64,000 bases of DNA from Alpinimonas psychrophila. Its GTDB lineage: Bacteria > Actinomycetota > Actinomycetes > Actinomycetales > Microbacteriaceae. The notes under the pieces were generated by a model that ran no database searches, was not told the origin of the DNA, and worked only from the letters and a program-made list of their open reading frames with translations. Positions 52,882 through 63,660 of the stretch are shown here, piece after piece. The translations under genes were made by a program, and so were the position numbers. Each line of letters starts with the position of its first letter. The first letter of the stretch is position 1. The stretch covers positions 1 through 64,000 of the forward strand of contig NZ_JACGWU010000003.1 of the NCBI RefSeq assembly GCF_014137865.1, read 5' to 3'.

Positions 52882-53013
52882 TTCCTCCCATCCGGACTTT
52901 AACCGTCGGTCTCGGATTTTCACCGAATCAACCTCTTCACCGCATCCTGTTGGATGAAGATCGAGGGTCGTGGACTATCACCACCGGTACAGATTTACAC
53001 TGACCCCGGAGCG
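52882..53013 (-). ncRNA. FMN riboswitch (RFN element)
   Basis: On the minus strand the conserved blocks appear in order: GTACCGGTGGTGATAGTCCACGA (53-base 5' part, reverse of 52966-52988), GGTTGATTCGGTGAAAATCCG, GACCGACGGTTAAAGTCCGG and ATGGGAGGAAG. This is a full RFN aptamer for FMN. Between it and ribD a small stem GCCACC-TTTC-GGTGGC may belong to the expression platform. It should turn the rib operon down when FMN is plentiful. A TATACAT box just upstream (about 53022-53030) is a possible -10. Confidence 0.95.
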
Positions 53014-53066
53014 CGTTGCTATGTATAAGAGTGTAAACCCTGGTGGTATTCCCGCATACGGTTCCC

Positions 53067-53091
53067 GTTCCGCCCTCCGCGGAACATTTTT
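53067..53091 (+). terminator. Terminator-like hairpin upstream of the riboswitch
   Basis: GTTCCGC/GCGGAAC stem (53067-53073, 53079-53085), loop CCTCC, followed by ATTTTT on the plus strand. No plus-strand gene runs into it, so it may block antisense transcription into the rib leader or be fortuitous. Confidence 0.45.
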
Positions 53092-53152
53092 GTCCCTTTC
53101 CTGCGGATTTCTCGTCCCCGGAGACCACTGGACCTTCCCGGTGGGTCACGGT

Positions 53153-53252
53153 TTGTTCGTAACTCCTGAAATCCTTCACCACGGTTTCGTTGGTGCCTGG
53201 AATTGCGCGGAACACGTTGGGTCGGGCCAAGAATCTCAGGAGTTACGAACAA
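53153..53252. repeat. Perfect 17-bp inverted repeat, 66-bp spacer
   Basis: TTGTTCGTAACTCCTGA (53153-53169) is exactly complementary to TCAGGAGTTACGAACAA (53236-53252). It sits in the 342-bp region between the riboswitch start (53013) and the AbiEi/DUF559-type gene (53356). There is no ORF inside. It could be a small mobile element or a control element of the downstream gene. Confidence 0.75.
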
Positions 53253-53355
53253 TTCGGAGGCGGCACCTCCTCACGAGGGCCACTTCGAGGTGGTTTTCCA
53301 CAGAAAATGACGACCCTCGCAACGGCCGTGTCGCGTTCTTGGCAGAATTCTGGGC

Positions 53356-56113
<2,758 letters not shown>

Positions 56114-56115
56114 GT

Positions 56116-57048
56116 TCACAATTCTATTCGCGCGACCCGCGGAGCTCGGCTGCCAAAAATCCATCCGGAATCTTTGGCTTCGAGGCCGAGATCACTCATG
56201 CCGACGGCAATCCACGTCGCCGACAGGAGGTACACCCGGCACGCGATATTGAACCACACGAGCAGCCCGATGAAAACGGCGAACGACGCGAGAAGGGGAT
56301 TCTGGCTCGTACCGGCAAGCAAATATGCGCCCCCAATTTTCATCGCGCCGAGCACGATCCCCCCGAAAAATGACCCGACAAAGAGTCTTTTCCACGGGAT
56401 GGGGACACCGCTCAGCAAACGGATGAGCGAGGCCAACACGACCGTGTCCATCAACAGAATTAACAAGACGCCTCCGCCCTGCAGCGACGCGCGCAGGAAG
56501 GTGCTGGTTTCGGCGATTCCGGCCCACGTCGCGACAATTCCAATCAGTTTTGTAGCTAAGACGGATGCCGTCGCGCTCACAATAATGACAATTCCGTAGG
56601 CCAGAGCAATGATGAGGTCGTAAATCTTGAGGAGAACAACGTTGAGCGTCGAGGCGGGGAGATTGAAGATACGGTGAACCGCGATGCGAGCGTAATTGAG
56701 CCAGCCGATCGCCGTGTACAGCAGCACGAGGATGGCGATTGCGCCGGTCCACGTGAGGGCGGGGCTGTTGGTGAGCAGGGCAGGGTCGATAACGCCTTCC
56801 GTGCCAATGAATCCCGGGATCTGAATGTTAATAAAGGCAATAACGGCTTCGCGAATTGCCGGATGCCCGCTCAAATAGGCGCTGAAGAAAGTGAAGCCCA
56901 CCCACACGGCAGCAAAAACGGCGAACACCGCTTGAAATGACATTCCCGCGGCGAGAAGGTTTCCCCCCGACGAGAGGTACGCGCGAAAAACGCGCACGGG
57001 ACGCAGGCCTTGAGCCCAGGCAGACACTGCGGCAAGTCCTTGTTTCAT
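56116..57048 (-). CDS. YihY/BrkB-family membrane protein
   Basis: 310 residues with about six transmembrane helices and the typical opening GGNLLAAGMSFQAVFAVFAAVW. YihY/BrkB proteins were once called RNase BN by mistake; their true function is unsettled, perhaps lipid or solute transport. First gene of a leftward unit with xthA and trpS. Its promoter must lie in the 90 bp shared with the terminator of the fructose operon. Confidence 0.9.
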   Translation of the reverse strand: MKQGLAAVSAWAQGLRPVRVFRAYLSSGGNLLAAGMSFQAVFAVFAAVWVGFTFFSAYLSGHPAIREAVIAFINIQIPGFIGTEGVIDPALLTNSPALTWTGAIAILVLLYTAIGWLNYARIAVHRIFNLPASTLNVVLLKIYDLIIALAYGIVIIVSATASVLATKLIGIVATWAGIAETSTFLRASLQGGGVLLILLMDTVVLASLIRLLSGVPIPWKRLFVGSFFGGIVLGAMKIGGAYLLAGTSQNPLLASFAVFIGLLVWFNIACRVYLLSATWIAVGMSDLGLEAKDSGWIFGSRAPRVARIEL

Positions 57049-57065
57049 TTCCTCAGCTTAAACGC

Positions 57066-57110
57066 CAAAATGGCCCACGCGAACCCCGGGGGAAGGGGAC
57101 ACGTGGGCCA
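57066..57110 (-). terminator. Terminator of the fructose PTS operon
   Basis: Stem TGGCCCACG/CGTGGGCCA (57071-57079, 57102-57110), 9 bp, followed on the minus strand by TTTT (57070-57067). It lies 28 bp after the ptsH stop. Confidence 0.7.
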
Positions 57111-57138
57111 CAGGAGGCGACGGACGACCGAGATCCGG

Positions 57139-57414
57139 TTAGGCGGCGTCGAGATCCGATGCCAGCAGGCTCGCCAGCTCGTCGGCCACTGCCTCCGCGT
57201 TGTCACCATCGACGTCGAGCACGAGTTCTTCTCCGTGTCCGACGGCGAGAGCGAGCACCGAGAGGATGCTGGCGCCGTCGGCTGTATCACCGCTGGTTTT
57301 GGTAATCGTGACATCGTGTCCAGCGGCCGTCACAGCATGCACAAAAGTGCTGGCCGGGCGAGCATGCAGACCGACGCGTGATCCGACTGTTACGTGCCTG
57401 GTTGCCTTAGGCAA
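57139..57414 (-). CDS. ptsH: Phosphocarrier protein HPr
   Basis: 91 residues. The phosphorylated His is His17 in GLHARPAS. The serine region GASILSVLAL corresponds to the Ser46 site of Gram-positive HPr. It carries phosphate from enzyme I (ptsI at 61254) to the fructose IIA. The start overlaps the fruA 3' end by eight bases, so HPr is made from the fructose operon. Confidence 0.96.
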   Translation of the reverse strand: MPKATRHVTVGSRVGLHARPASTFVHAVTAAGHDVTITKTSGDTADGASILSVLALAVGHGEELVLDVDGDNAEAVADELASLLASDLDAA

Positions 57415-58885
57415 TTGCGGCCTCCAGCGCTTCGTCGCTTGTTTCTGGATTCTTCTTAATGTTCTTCGCGACGAGAACCAGCAGAGCCGTTACGACGGTT
57501 CCAATAGCCACGGCAACGATGTACATCACCGGGTTCGAGACCAGCGGGAAGACAACCAGTCCACCGTGGGGCGCGCGCAGTCCGATGTTGAAGATACCGA
57601 CGAGAGCACCGGTGAAGCCCGAACCGATCATGATCGAGGGGATCACGCGCAGCGGGTCGGCGGCAGCGAACGGAATCGCGCCTTCGGTGATGAAGAACGC
57701 TCCCAGGAGCCAGGCAGCCTTACCGTTTTGACGCTCGACGTTGGAGAAGAGGTGCTTACGAATGACCGTGGCGAGGGCAAGACCCAGGGGAGGCGTCATA
57801 CCCGCAGCCATGACCATTGCCATGATGACAAAGGATGGGTCGGTCGGGTTCGTGTTGGCCAGCTGCGTTGCGAGCAAGCCGGTGGCAAACAGGTAGGCAA
57901 CTTTGTTGACGGGGCCACCCATGTCGAAGGCCATCATCAGGCCCAAAACGAGACCAACGAGAGGCAGGTTGCCGCTGTCTGCCAGCTGCGTCAGTCCGGC
58001 GGTGAGGGCATCCATCAGGGCCTTGATGGGGGCGCCCAAAACGATGAACATGAGCCCACCGGTAACGAAGGATGCGACCAAAGGAATCAGCACAACGGGC
58101 ATGACGGGCTTGAGCCAGTTCGGTACCTTCAGGCGGCTGAGGCCCAAGGCGACGAAACCACCCAGGAAACCGGTGATGAGCGCGCCCAGGAATCCGGCGC
58201 CCACGGCACCGGCGACAGCGCCACCGACAAATCCCGGAACGAGCCCCGGACGGTCAGCGATCGCGAAGGCGATGAAGCCAGAGAGCACGGGGAGCAGGAA
58301 GGCAAACGCGGTTCCACCGATAGCCAGGCACAGGGCCGCCCAATAGTGAACGTCGGATAGATTGCCCGCAGCGAGGGCGTCATCCTTGGCGGTGCCAAGA
58401 GCGATCTCGTAGCCACCCAGCAGGAAGGCCAGGGCGATGAGGATACCGCCGGCGGCCACGAAGGGAATCATGTACGAGACACCCGTCATGAGCCACTTGC
58501 GGATGCGCGTAGCCGTGCGCTCGTTGGCAACAACCTTGGTGGACAGTCGGGGGCCAGCGCTACCACCAACCAGAGGAGCGGAGGAGATTGATGCGACGGC
58601 GGAAGCGACGACAGCTTCTGCTTCGGCCAAGGCCTTGCTCACCCCAATCTGAAGGAAGGGCTTGCCGTTGAAACGGTTCTTGTCCTTCACCTCAAGGTCG
58701 GTGGCAAAAATCACGACGTCGGCGGCGTCAATGACGGCCTGGGGGAGGGGAGTGGAACCAGCGGAACCTTGAGTCTCGACCGAGATCTCATAACCCGCCT
58801 TCTTGGCAGCCTGCTCGAGAGCCTCGGCAGCCATGTAGGTGTGAGCGATACCGGTAATGCAGGATGTGACGGCGACAATTTTCAT
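57407..58885 (-). CDS. fruA: PTS fructose permease IIBC
   Basis: 492 residues. The N-terminal IIB domain has the phosphocysteine in VTSCITGIAHTYMAAEAL (Cys9). A short linker leads to the IIC membrane domain with about eight to ten helices (LMTGVSYMIPFVAAGGILIALAF onward). It imports fructose and delivers fructose-1-phosphate. The IIA domain is a separate upstream protein whose stop overlaps this start (ATGA). Confidence 0.95.
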   Translation of the reverse strand: MKIVAVTSCITGIAHTYMAAEALEQAAKKAGYEISVETQGSAGSTPLPQAVIDAADVVIFATDLEVKDKNRFNGKPFLQIGVSKALAEAEAVVASAVASISSAPLVGGSAGPRLSTKVVANERTATRIRKWLMTGVSYMIPFVAAGGILIALAFLLGGYEIALGTAKDDALAAGNLSDVHYWAALCLAIGGTAFAFLLPVLSGFIAFAIADRPGLVPGFVGGAVAGAVGAGFLGALITGFLGGFVALGLSRLKVPNWLKPVMPVVLIPLVASFVTGGLMFIVLGAPIKALMDALTAGLTQLADSGNLPLVGLVLGLMMAFDMGGPVNKVAYLFATGLLATQLANTNPTDPSFVIMAMVMAAGMTPPLGLALATVIRKHLFSNVERQNGKAAWLLGAFFITEGAIPFAAADPLRVIPSIMIGSGFTGALVGIFNIGLRAPHGGLVVFPLVSNPVMYIVAVAIGTVVTALLVLVAKNIKKNPETSDEALEAAIA

Positions 58886-59346
58886 TGCTTCACCTCTCTA
58901 ATGATGATCTCCGCGATGTCCGCACCGGTGCGCGCCTCGCGAAGAGATTGACGGAAATCTTCATGAACTAGTTTGCGGGCGAGTGACGCCAAGATGTGAA
59001 GATGTTTGTCATCGGCACCATCGGGGGCGGCAATCAAGAAAATAAGGTGGGCCGGGCCGTCCGCAGCCCCGAAGTTCACACCCTTTACGCTCGTGGCCAC
59101 GGCAACACTGGGCACCGTGACATGAGCGGAACGTGCATGAGGGATACCGATACCGCCGGGCAAGCCGGTCGCCATCTGCTCTTCTCGCGCACGAACATCG
59201 ACGAGGAAGCCCTCGAGGTCGGTGACTCGACCGGCGGCAGCAAGCGTTTGAGCCAGCTGACGCGTGGCGTCTTCCTTGGTTTCTGCGACCAAACCAACGA
59301 TGACAATGTCTTCGGAGGTGAGGGCCACGTTCTGGATATCAGTCAT
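58882..59346 (-). CDS. PTS fructose-type IIA component
   Basis: 154-residue IIA domain of the fructose/mannitol family. The phosphorylated His is in GGIGIPHARSAHV, and LIFLIAAPDGADDKHL is the second conserved block. It passes phosphate from HPr to the IIB domain of FruA. Overlaps fruK upstream and fruA downstream by four bases each. Confidence 0.94.
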   Translation of the reverse strand: MTDIQNVALTSEDIVIVGLVAETKEDATRQLAQTLAAAGRVTDLEGFLVDVRAREEQMATGLPGGIGIPHARSAHVTVPSVAVATSVKGVNFGAADGPAHLIFLIAAPDGADDKHLHILASLARKLVHEDFRQSLREARTGADIAEIIIREVKQ

Positions 59347-60329
59347 CCGTGGAGCTCCTTAATAGTGAGGGTGTGGCTGGGGTTCATACGCACGCTGACG
59401 GCGTCGAGCGTAATGTTTTCGGGACCCGGGGCGTTGGTGGCGGGCAGTTGCACGGCAGCGGAACCCCACGCGACGGCCGTGGAGATGCGCAGTACGTTGG
59501 CGGAATCGATGTCGAGACTCTCGGCACGAACACGAACGTCGGCGGCGAGATAGCCCGCGAGCGTACTGTCGCCGGCGCCAACCGTGCTGTCGGCAATGAC
59601 AGGGGCGTGGCCGGCCCAAATTGTTGCGGAGGGCGTCACCAGCAAGGCGCCGTTTTCACCGAGACTCACGACGATGGCGGCTTTTTCATTGGCCAATAGG
59701 CTCCGCGCAAATTCTTCCACGTCCCCGACCGTGGGGAGCCCTCGTCCGGCGAGTTCTTCCAACTCCTCGTGGTTGGGCTTCATGAGGTCGGCGACTCCGG
59801 AGTGGGCAACTTCGGCAAGGGCGCCGCCGGAGGTGTCCACGGCAAAACGCACGCCGAAGTCACGGGCCAGTTTTCCGAGATGCACGTAGAACGATCCATC
59901 GAGTCCGCGTGGCAAGCTCCCGGCGGCAACGAGCCAGGCGGGCCGCGTTTCCAGAACGCTCACGATGGCGCCGTGCAGTTCTGCCTTCTCGTCGGCGCTC
60001 AAGACAGGGCCCAACGCATTGATCTTTGTGGTGGTGCCGGCGGCATCCTTGATTGTGATGTTGTGACGAATTTCATCGTGGATGGGCGTTGTAACGGTGG
60101 AGATTCCGGCAGCAGTCATAGCGGCAATGATCCACTGACCGGTCGAGGCATCGGCGGGGAAGAGAGCCGAAGTGGGAATGCCGTTCTTAGCGAGAGCTTT
60201 CGAAACGTTGATCCCTTTGCCCGCGGGATCCTTGTGGCTGCTGAGGGCGCGGTTAACCTCGCCATTTTCGTATGTCTCAATTTCCAGCGTCAGGTCAACG
60301 CTGGGATTGGCAGTAAAAGTAATGATCAT
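59343..60329 (-). CDS. fruK: 1-phosphofructokinase
   Basis: 328-residue PfkB-type kinase converting fructose-1-phosphate to fructose-1,6-bisphosphate. The N-terminal TANPSVDLTLEIE, the DPAGKGINVSKAL substrate motif and the C-terminal STVGAGDSTLAGYL motif with the catalytic Asp are all present. The position between the DeoR regulator and IIA fits a classic fruRKBA-type order. Confidence 0.96.
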   Translation of the reverse strand: MIITFTANPSVDLTLEIETYENGEVNRALSSHKDPAGKGINVSKALAKNGIPTSALFPADASTGQWIIAAMTAAGISTVTTPIHDEIRHNITIKDAAGTTTKINALGPVLSADEKAELHGAIVSVLETRPAWLVAAGSLPRGLDGSFYVHLGKLARDFGVRFAVDTSGGALAEVAHSGVADLMKPNHEELEELAGRGLPTVGDVEEFARSLLANEKAAIVVSLGENGALLVTPSATIWAGHAPVIADSTVGAGDSTLAGYLAADVRVRAESLDIDSANVLRISTAVAWGSAAVQLPATNAPGPENITLDAVSVRMNPSHTLTIKELHG

Positions 60330-61087
60330 GCGACAATCACGTCCGGTCCCCCTTGTTCGATTTCACGCAACAGCTCGCTGTCAATGCCACTGTCGGTGAT
60401 GACGGTGTCGATGAGGCTGAGGGGCGCCACGTTGGCAAAATCTTGGCGACCAAACTTCGTGTGGTCGGCGAGCACGACGGTGCGGCGAGCGGACTCGACA
60501 AAGAGTGTCTTGATGCGCGCTTCTTCAAGATCTGGTGTGGTCAGACCCCGATCTGCCGTCAGGCCGTTGATGCCGAGAAAGGCGACGTCAACGGAAATCG
60601 TTGCGAGTTCATCCTGAGGCCAGGTGCCGACAACCGCAAGAGTTTGGCTTCGGACGTGACCGCCCAGAAGGTGAAGAGAGATATTGGGGCGCGTCGCAAG
60701 GGTGGCCGCGATGGGGATGGAGTTTGTGACGACCGTCAGCTCGATGTGGGTCGGGAGCATGCTCGCCAGGCGAGATGTTGTCGTGCCGGCGTCGATGATG
60801 ATGGAGCCGCCATCGGGGAGCTCGGCGAGGGCGCGGCGGGCAATGCGCTCTTTCTCGTCGGTGTAGACGGCATCGCGGTCCGCCACTCCGGGTTCCACAC
60901 CGAGGCGGTCCACGGCAATGGCGCCTCCGTGAGCGCGCTGCACGAGACCGCGGCGCTCCATAACGGTCAGGTCGCGGCGAATGGTCTCGGGGGTGACATC
61001 AAGTTCTTCCGCGAGCGACTTGACCTCGACGCGACCAACGAGGCGTGCCTTGGCCAAGATGGCCTGGTGGCGCTCAGATGCGTACAC
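60326..61087 (-). CDS. DeoR-family regulator of the fructose operon
   Basis: 253 residues. An N-terminal helix-turn-helix (RHQAILAKARLVGRVEVKSLAEELDVTPETIRRDL) is followed by the sugar-phosphate-binding DeoR C-terminal domain (IIDAGTTTSRLASML). First gene of the operon, overlapping fruK by four bases. Probably a repressor released by fructose-1-phosphate. It likely binds the repeats in the divergent region to control both the fru operon and ptsI. Confidence 0.93.
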   Translation of the reverse strand: MYASERHQAILAKARLVGRVEVKSLAEELDVTPETIRRDLTVMERRGLVQRAHGGAIAVDRLGVEPGVADRDAVYTDEKERIARRALAELPDGGSIIIDAGTTTSRLASMLPTHIELTVVTNSIPIAATLATRPNISLHLLGGHVRSQTLAVVGTWPQDELATISVDVAFLGINGLTADRGLTTPDLEEARIKTLFVESARRTVVLADHTKFGRQDFANVAPLSLIDTVITDSGIDSELLREIEQGGPDVIVA

Positions 61088-61148
61088 GCGGGACTCCGTT
61101 GTCTGGGGAGAGGATCAGGGGCAGAAACTATTTTCTCCCTCGAATATA

Positions 61149-61206
61149 CACACAAAATGTTTGTTTGTATTGTTTTAGTCCCGTTTTGGCTTGTTTGTGC
61201 TGTTCT
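61149..61206. promoter_or_regulatory. Candidate FruR operators in the fru/ptsI divergent region
   Basis: TTGTTTGTATTGTTTT (61161-61176) and TTGTTTGTGCTGTTCT (61191-61206) match at 13 of 16 positions with a 30-bp period. ACACACAAA-ATG-TTTGTTTGT (61149-61169) is also an inverted repeat with one mismatch. AT-rich repeats like these suit a DeoR regulator binding between the divergent genes. Confidence 0.5.
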
Positions 61207-61253
61207 GCCCGGGTAAAGTAGTCAACGCACGCGCATCTATGAGGAGTACAGCA

Positions 61254-62894
61254 ATGGAGCTACACGGAATCGGCGTTGGCCGCGGAATCGCGGCGGGGCC
61301 CCTGAAGCGCATGCCGGAACCACTGGCCGAGCCAGCAGATGTTGCCCGCACCGCCGATGCTGAGGTCGAGATTGCCGTGGCACGGGAGGCACTTGCCGCC
61401 GTGGGTGCCTGGCTACGGGAACGCGGGATTGCCGCCGGAGGCGAAGCCAAAGATGTGCTGGATGCCCAAGCACTGATGGCGGCCGACCCCACGTTGGCCA
61501 AAGATATTGCGGCACGGATCACCGCGGGCACGACAGCCGAACGTGCTGTCTTCGATGCGTTCGCGAGCTTTCAGAAACTTCTGGAAGGCATGGGGGGATA
61601 CATGGGGGAGCGTGCCACTGACCTCGCGGATGTCGCCCAACGCGTGATTGCCCGTTTGCGTGGTGTGGCTGCCCCGGGAGTGCCTGAATCGGATCAACCC
61701 TTTATTTTGGTGGCCCACGATCTAGCCCCGGCCGATACCGCACTGCTCGACTTCACCAAAGTCTTAGGGTTGATCACCCGCGACGGTGGCCCCACATCCC
61801 ACACGGCGATCCTTGCTCGCTCCAAGTCGATCCCCGCGATCGTGGGCGTCGTTGGTGCCGACGCCCTCGTCGAGAACACCGTCATCGTGTTGGATGCGGG
61901 CACGAACACCGTCATCGTGGATGCGAGTGATACCGAGGTAGCGGATGCCCTGCAGCGCCGGGAAGCGTGGCTCACCGCCTCCAACGCCCCCATCACTGAC
62001 GGAGCGCTCAAAGACGGCTACCTCGTTCCTTTGCTCGCGAATCTTGGTTCCGCGACGGAGGCGGCCGAAGCCATCGCCCTGGGTGCCGAAGGTGTCGGAC
62101 TATTCCGCACGGAGTTCCTTTTTCTGGACGCGCTGTTGGCGCCGACCGTTGCCCACCAAGAAGAGCAGTACACCGCCCTGCTCGAGGCATTCCCTGGCAA
62201 AAAGGTCGTCGTTCGTGCACTGGATGCCGGGGCCGACAAGCCTCTCAGCTTCTTGAACGATGCCCATGAGGAGAACCCAGCGCTGGGACTTCGCGGCCTG
62301 CGGGCACTGCGTGTCAACGAGCACATCCTGCGCGATCAACTCACTGCTCTGGTGAATGCCCAGAACAAGACAACGGCGGACCTGTGGGTCATGGCGCCCA
62401 TGGTTTCCGACGCGGAGGAGAGCGACTACTTCGTTGAGTTGGCACGTGAACTCGGCATCAACGTTGCCGGGGTTATGGCGGAGGTGCCGTCGTTGGCGCT
62501 GATGGCCGAGCAGGTCATGGTCAATTCCGACTTCGTGAGTATCGGCACCAATGACCTCACGCAGTACACGATGGCCGCCGATCGCATGCTCGGTACGGTT
62601 GCTTCCTACCAGGACCCGTGGCACCCCGCGGTGCTGCGCCTCATCAAGCAACTCGGCGTTGCCGGAGCACTGCTGGATTGCCCCGTCGGAGTCTGTGGCG
62701 AAGCGGCAGCGGACGCCAACCTCGCCATCGTGCTTGTTGGCCTCGGTGCGACCAGCCTCAGCATGACACCAGCAGCCTTCGCGGATGTTCGCGCGGCATT
62801 GCTCACCGTCACTCTCCCCGAGGCCCAGGCGCTCGCCGCCAAGGCTCTCACAGGTCGCACCGCCGCCGAATCCCGGGTGCTCGGCACCGCCTAG
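61254..62894 (+). CDS. ptsI: PTS enzyme I (phosphoenolpyruvate-protein phosphotransferase)
   Basis: 546 residues. Transfers phosphate from phosphoenolpyruvate to HPr. The phosphorylated His is in GGPTSHTAILARS. The PEP-binding domain follows with GVGLFRTEFLFL and the C-terminal SIGTNDLTQYTMAADR, and the active-site Cys is in CPVGVCGEAAAD. The start at 61254 (MELHGIGVGRGIA) has GAGGAG eight bases upstream, which decides it against an in-frame ATG at 61239. Divergent from the fructose operon; convergent with sdhB. Confidence 0.96.
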   Translation: MELHGIGVGRGIAAGPLKRMPEPLAEPADVARTADAEVEIAVAREALAAVGAWLRERGIAAGGEAKDVLDAQALMAADPTLAKDIAARITAGTTAERAVFDAFASFQKLLEGMGGYMGERATDLADVAQRVIARLRGVAAPGVPESDQPFILVAHDLAPADTALLDFTKVLGLITRDGGPTSHTAILARSKSIPAIVGVVGADALVENTVIVLDAGTNTVIVDASDTEVADALQRREAWLTASNAPITDGALKDGYLVPLLANLGSATEAAEAIALGAEGVGLFRTEFLFLDALLAPTVAHQEEQYTALLEAFPGKKVVVRALDAGADKPLSFLNDAHEENPALGLRGLRALRVNEHILRDQLTALVNAQNKTTADLWVMAPMVSDAEESDYFVELARELGINVAGVMAEVPSLALMAEQVMVNSDFVSIGTNDLTQYTMAADRMLGTVASYQDPWHPAVLRLIKQLGVAGALLDCPVGVCGEAAADANLAIVLVGLGATSLSMTPAAFADVRAALLTVTLPEAQALAAKALTGRTAAESRVLGTA

Positions 62895-62911
62895 CACTCT
62901 CGTCTTTCGGG

Positions 62912-63658
62912 CTAGCGCTTTCCGCGCAGAACAGCCTGCTTCACTTCGGCGATAGCCTTAGTGACCTCGATGCCACGCGGGCACGCCTCGGTGCAGTTGA
63001 AGGTCGTGCGGCAGCGCCACACGCCCTCTTTGTCGTTGAGAATGTCGAGACGAACATCCGCTGCATCATCGCGCGAGTCGAAGATGAACCGGTGAGCGTT
63101 GACGATAGCCGCGGGGCCAAAGTACTGGCCGTCGGTCCAGAACACGGGGCATGACGTTGTGCATGCGGCGCACAGGATGCACTTGGTGGTGTCATCAAAG
63201 ATGGCGCGTTGCGCAACACTCTGCGTGCGCTCCTTGCCGGCCTCGGGGGTGGAGTTGGCGATGAGAAAGGGCTTGACGGCGCGGAAAGCCTCGAAGAAAG
63301 GCTCCATGTCGACGATCAGGTCCTTCTCCAACGGCAGGCCCTTGATGGCCTCCACGTAGATGGGCTGGGTAATGTCGAGATCCTTGATCAGGGTCTTGCA
63401 GGCCAAGCGATTGCGACCGTTGATGCGCATCGCATCCGAGCCACAAATGCCGTGCGCGCACGAGCGGCGGAACGACAACGTGCCGTCCTGTTCCCATTTG
63501 ATCTTGTGCAGGGCATCCAGGATGCGGTCGGTCGAGTAGACCGAAACGTCGAAGGATTCCCAACGCGCCTCGTCATCGACGTCAGGGAGGAAGCGACGAA
63601 TAATGAGGGTGATGGTGAACGCGTCAGCGGCGGTGAGAGTTTGGGTCGCAGCAGCCAT
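62912..63658 (-). CDS. sdhB: Succinate dehydrogenase iron-sulfur subunit
   Basis: 248 residues. Cysteine motifs for the three clusters are in order: RRSCAHGICGSDAM with a later Cys in NRLACKT (2Fe-2S), CILCAACTTSCP (4Fe-4S) and CRTTFNCTEACPRGI (3Fe-4S, with one Cys shared). It passes electrons from SdhA to the membrane anchor and quinone. Two bases separate it from the sdhA stop upstream. Confidence 0.96.
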   Translation of the reverse strand: MAAATQTLTAADAFTITLIIRRFLPDVDDEARWESFDVSVYSTDRILDALHKIKWEQDGTLSFRRSCAHGICGSDAMRINGRNRLACKTLIKDLDITQPIYVEAIKGLPLEKDLIVDMEPFFEAFRAVKPFLIANSTPEAGKERTQSVAQRAIFDDTTKCILCAACTTSCPVFWTDGQYFGPAAIVNAHRFIFDSRDDAADVRLDILNDKEGVWRCRTTFNCTEACPRGIEVTKAIAEVKQAVLRGKR

Positions 63659-63660
63659 GA

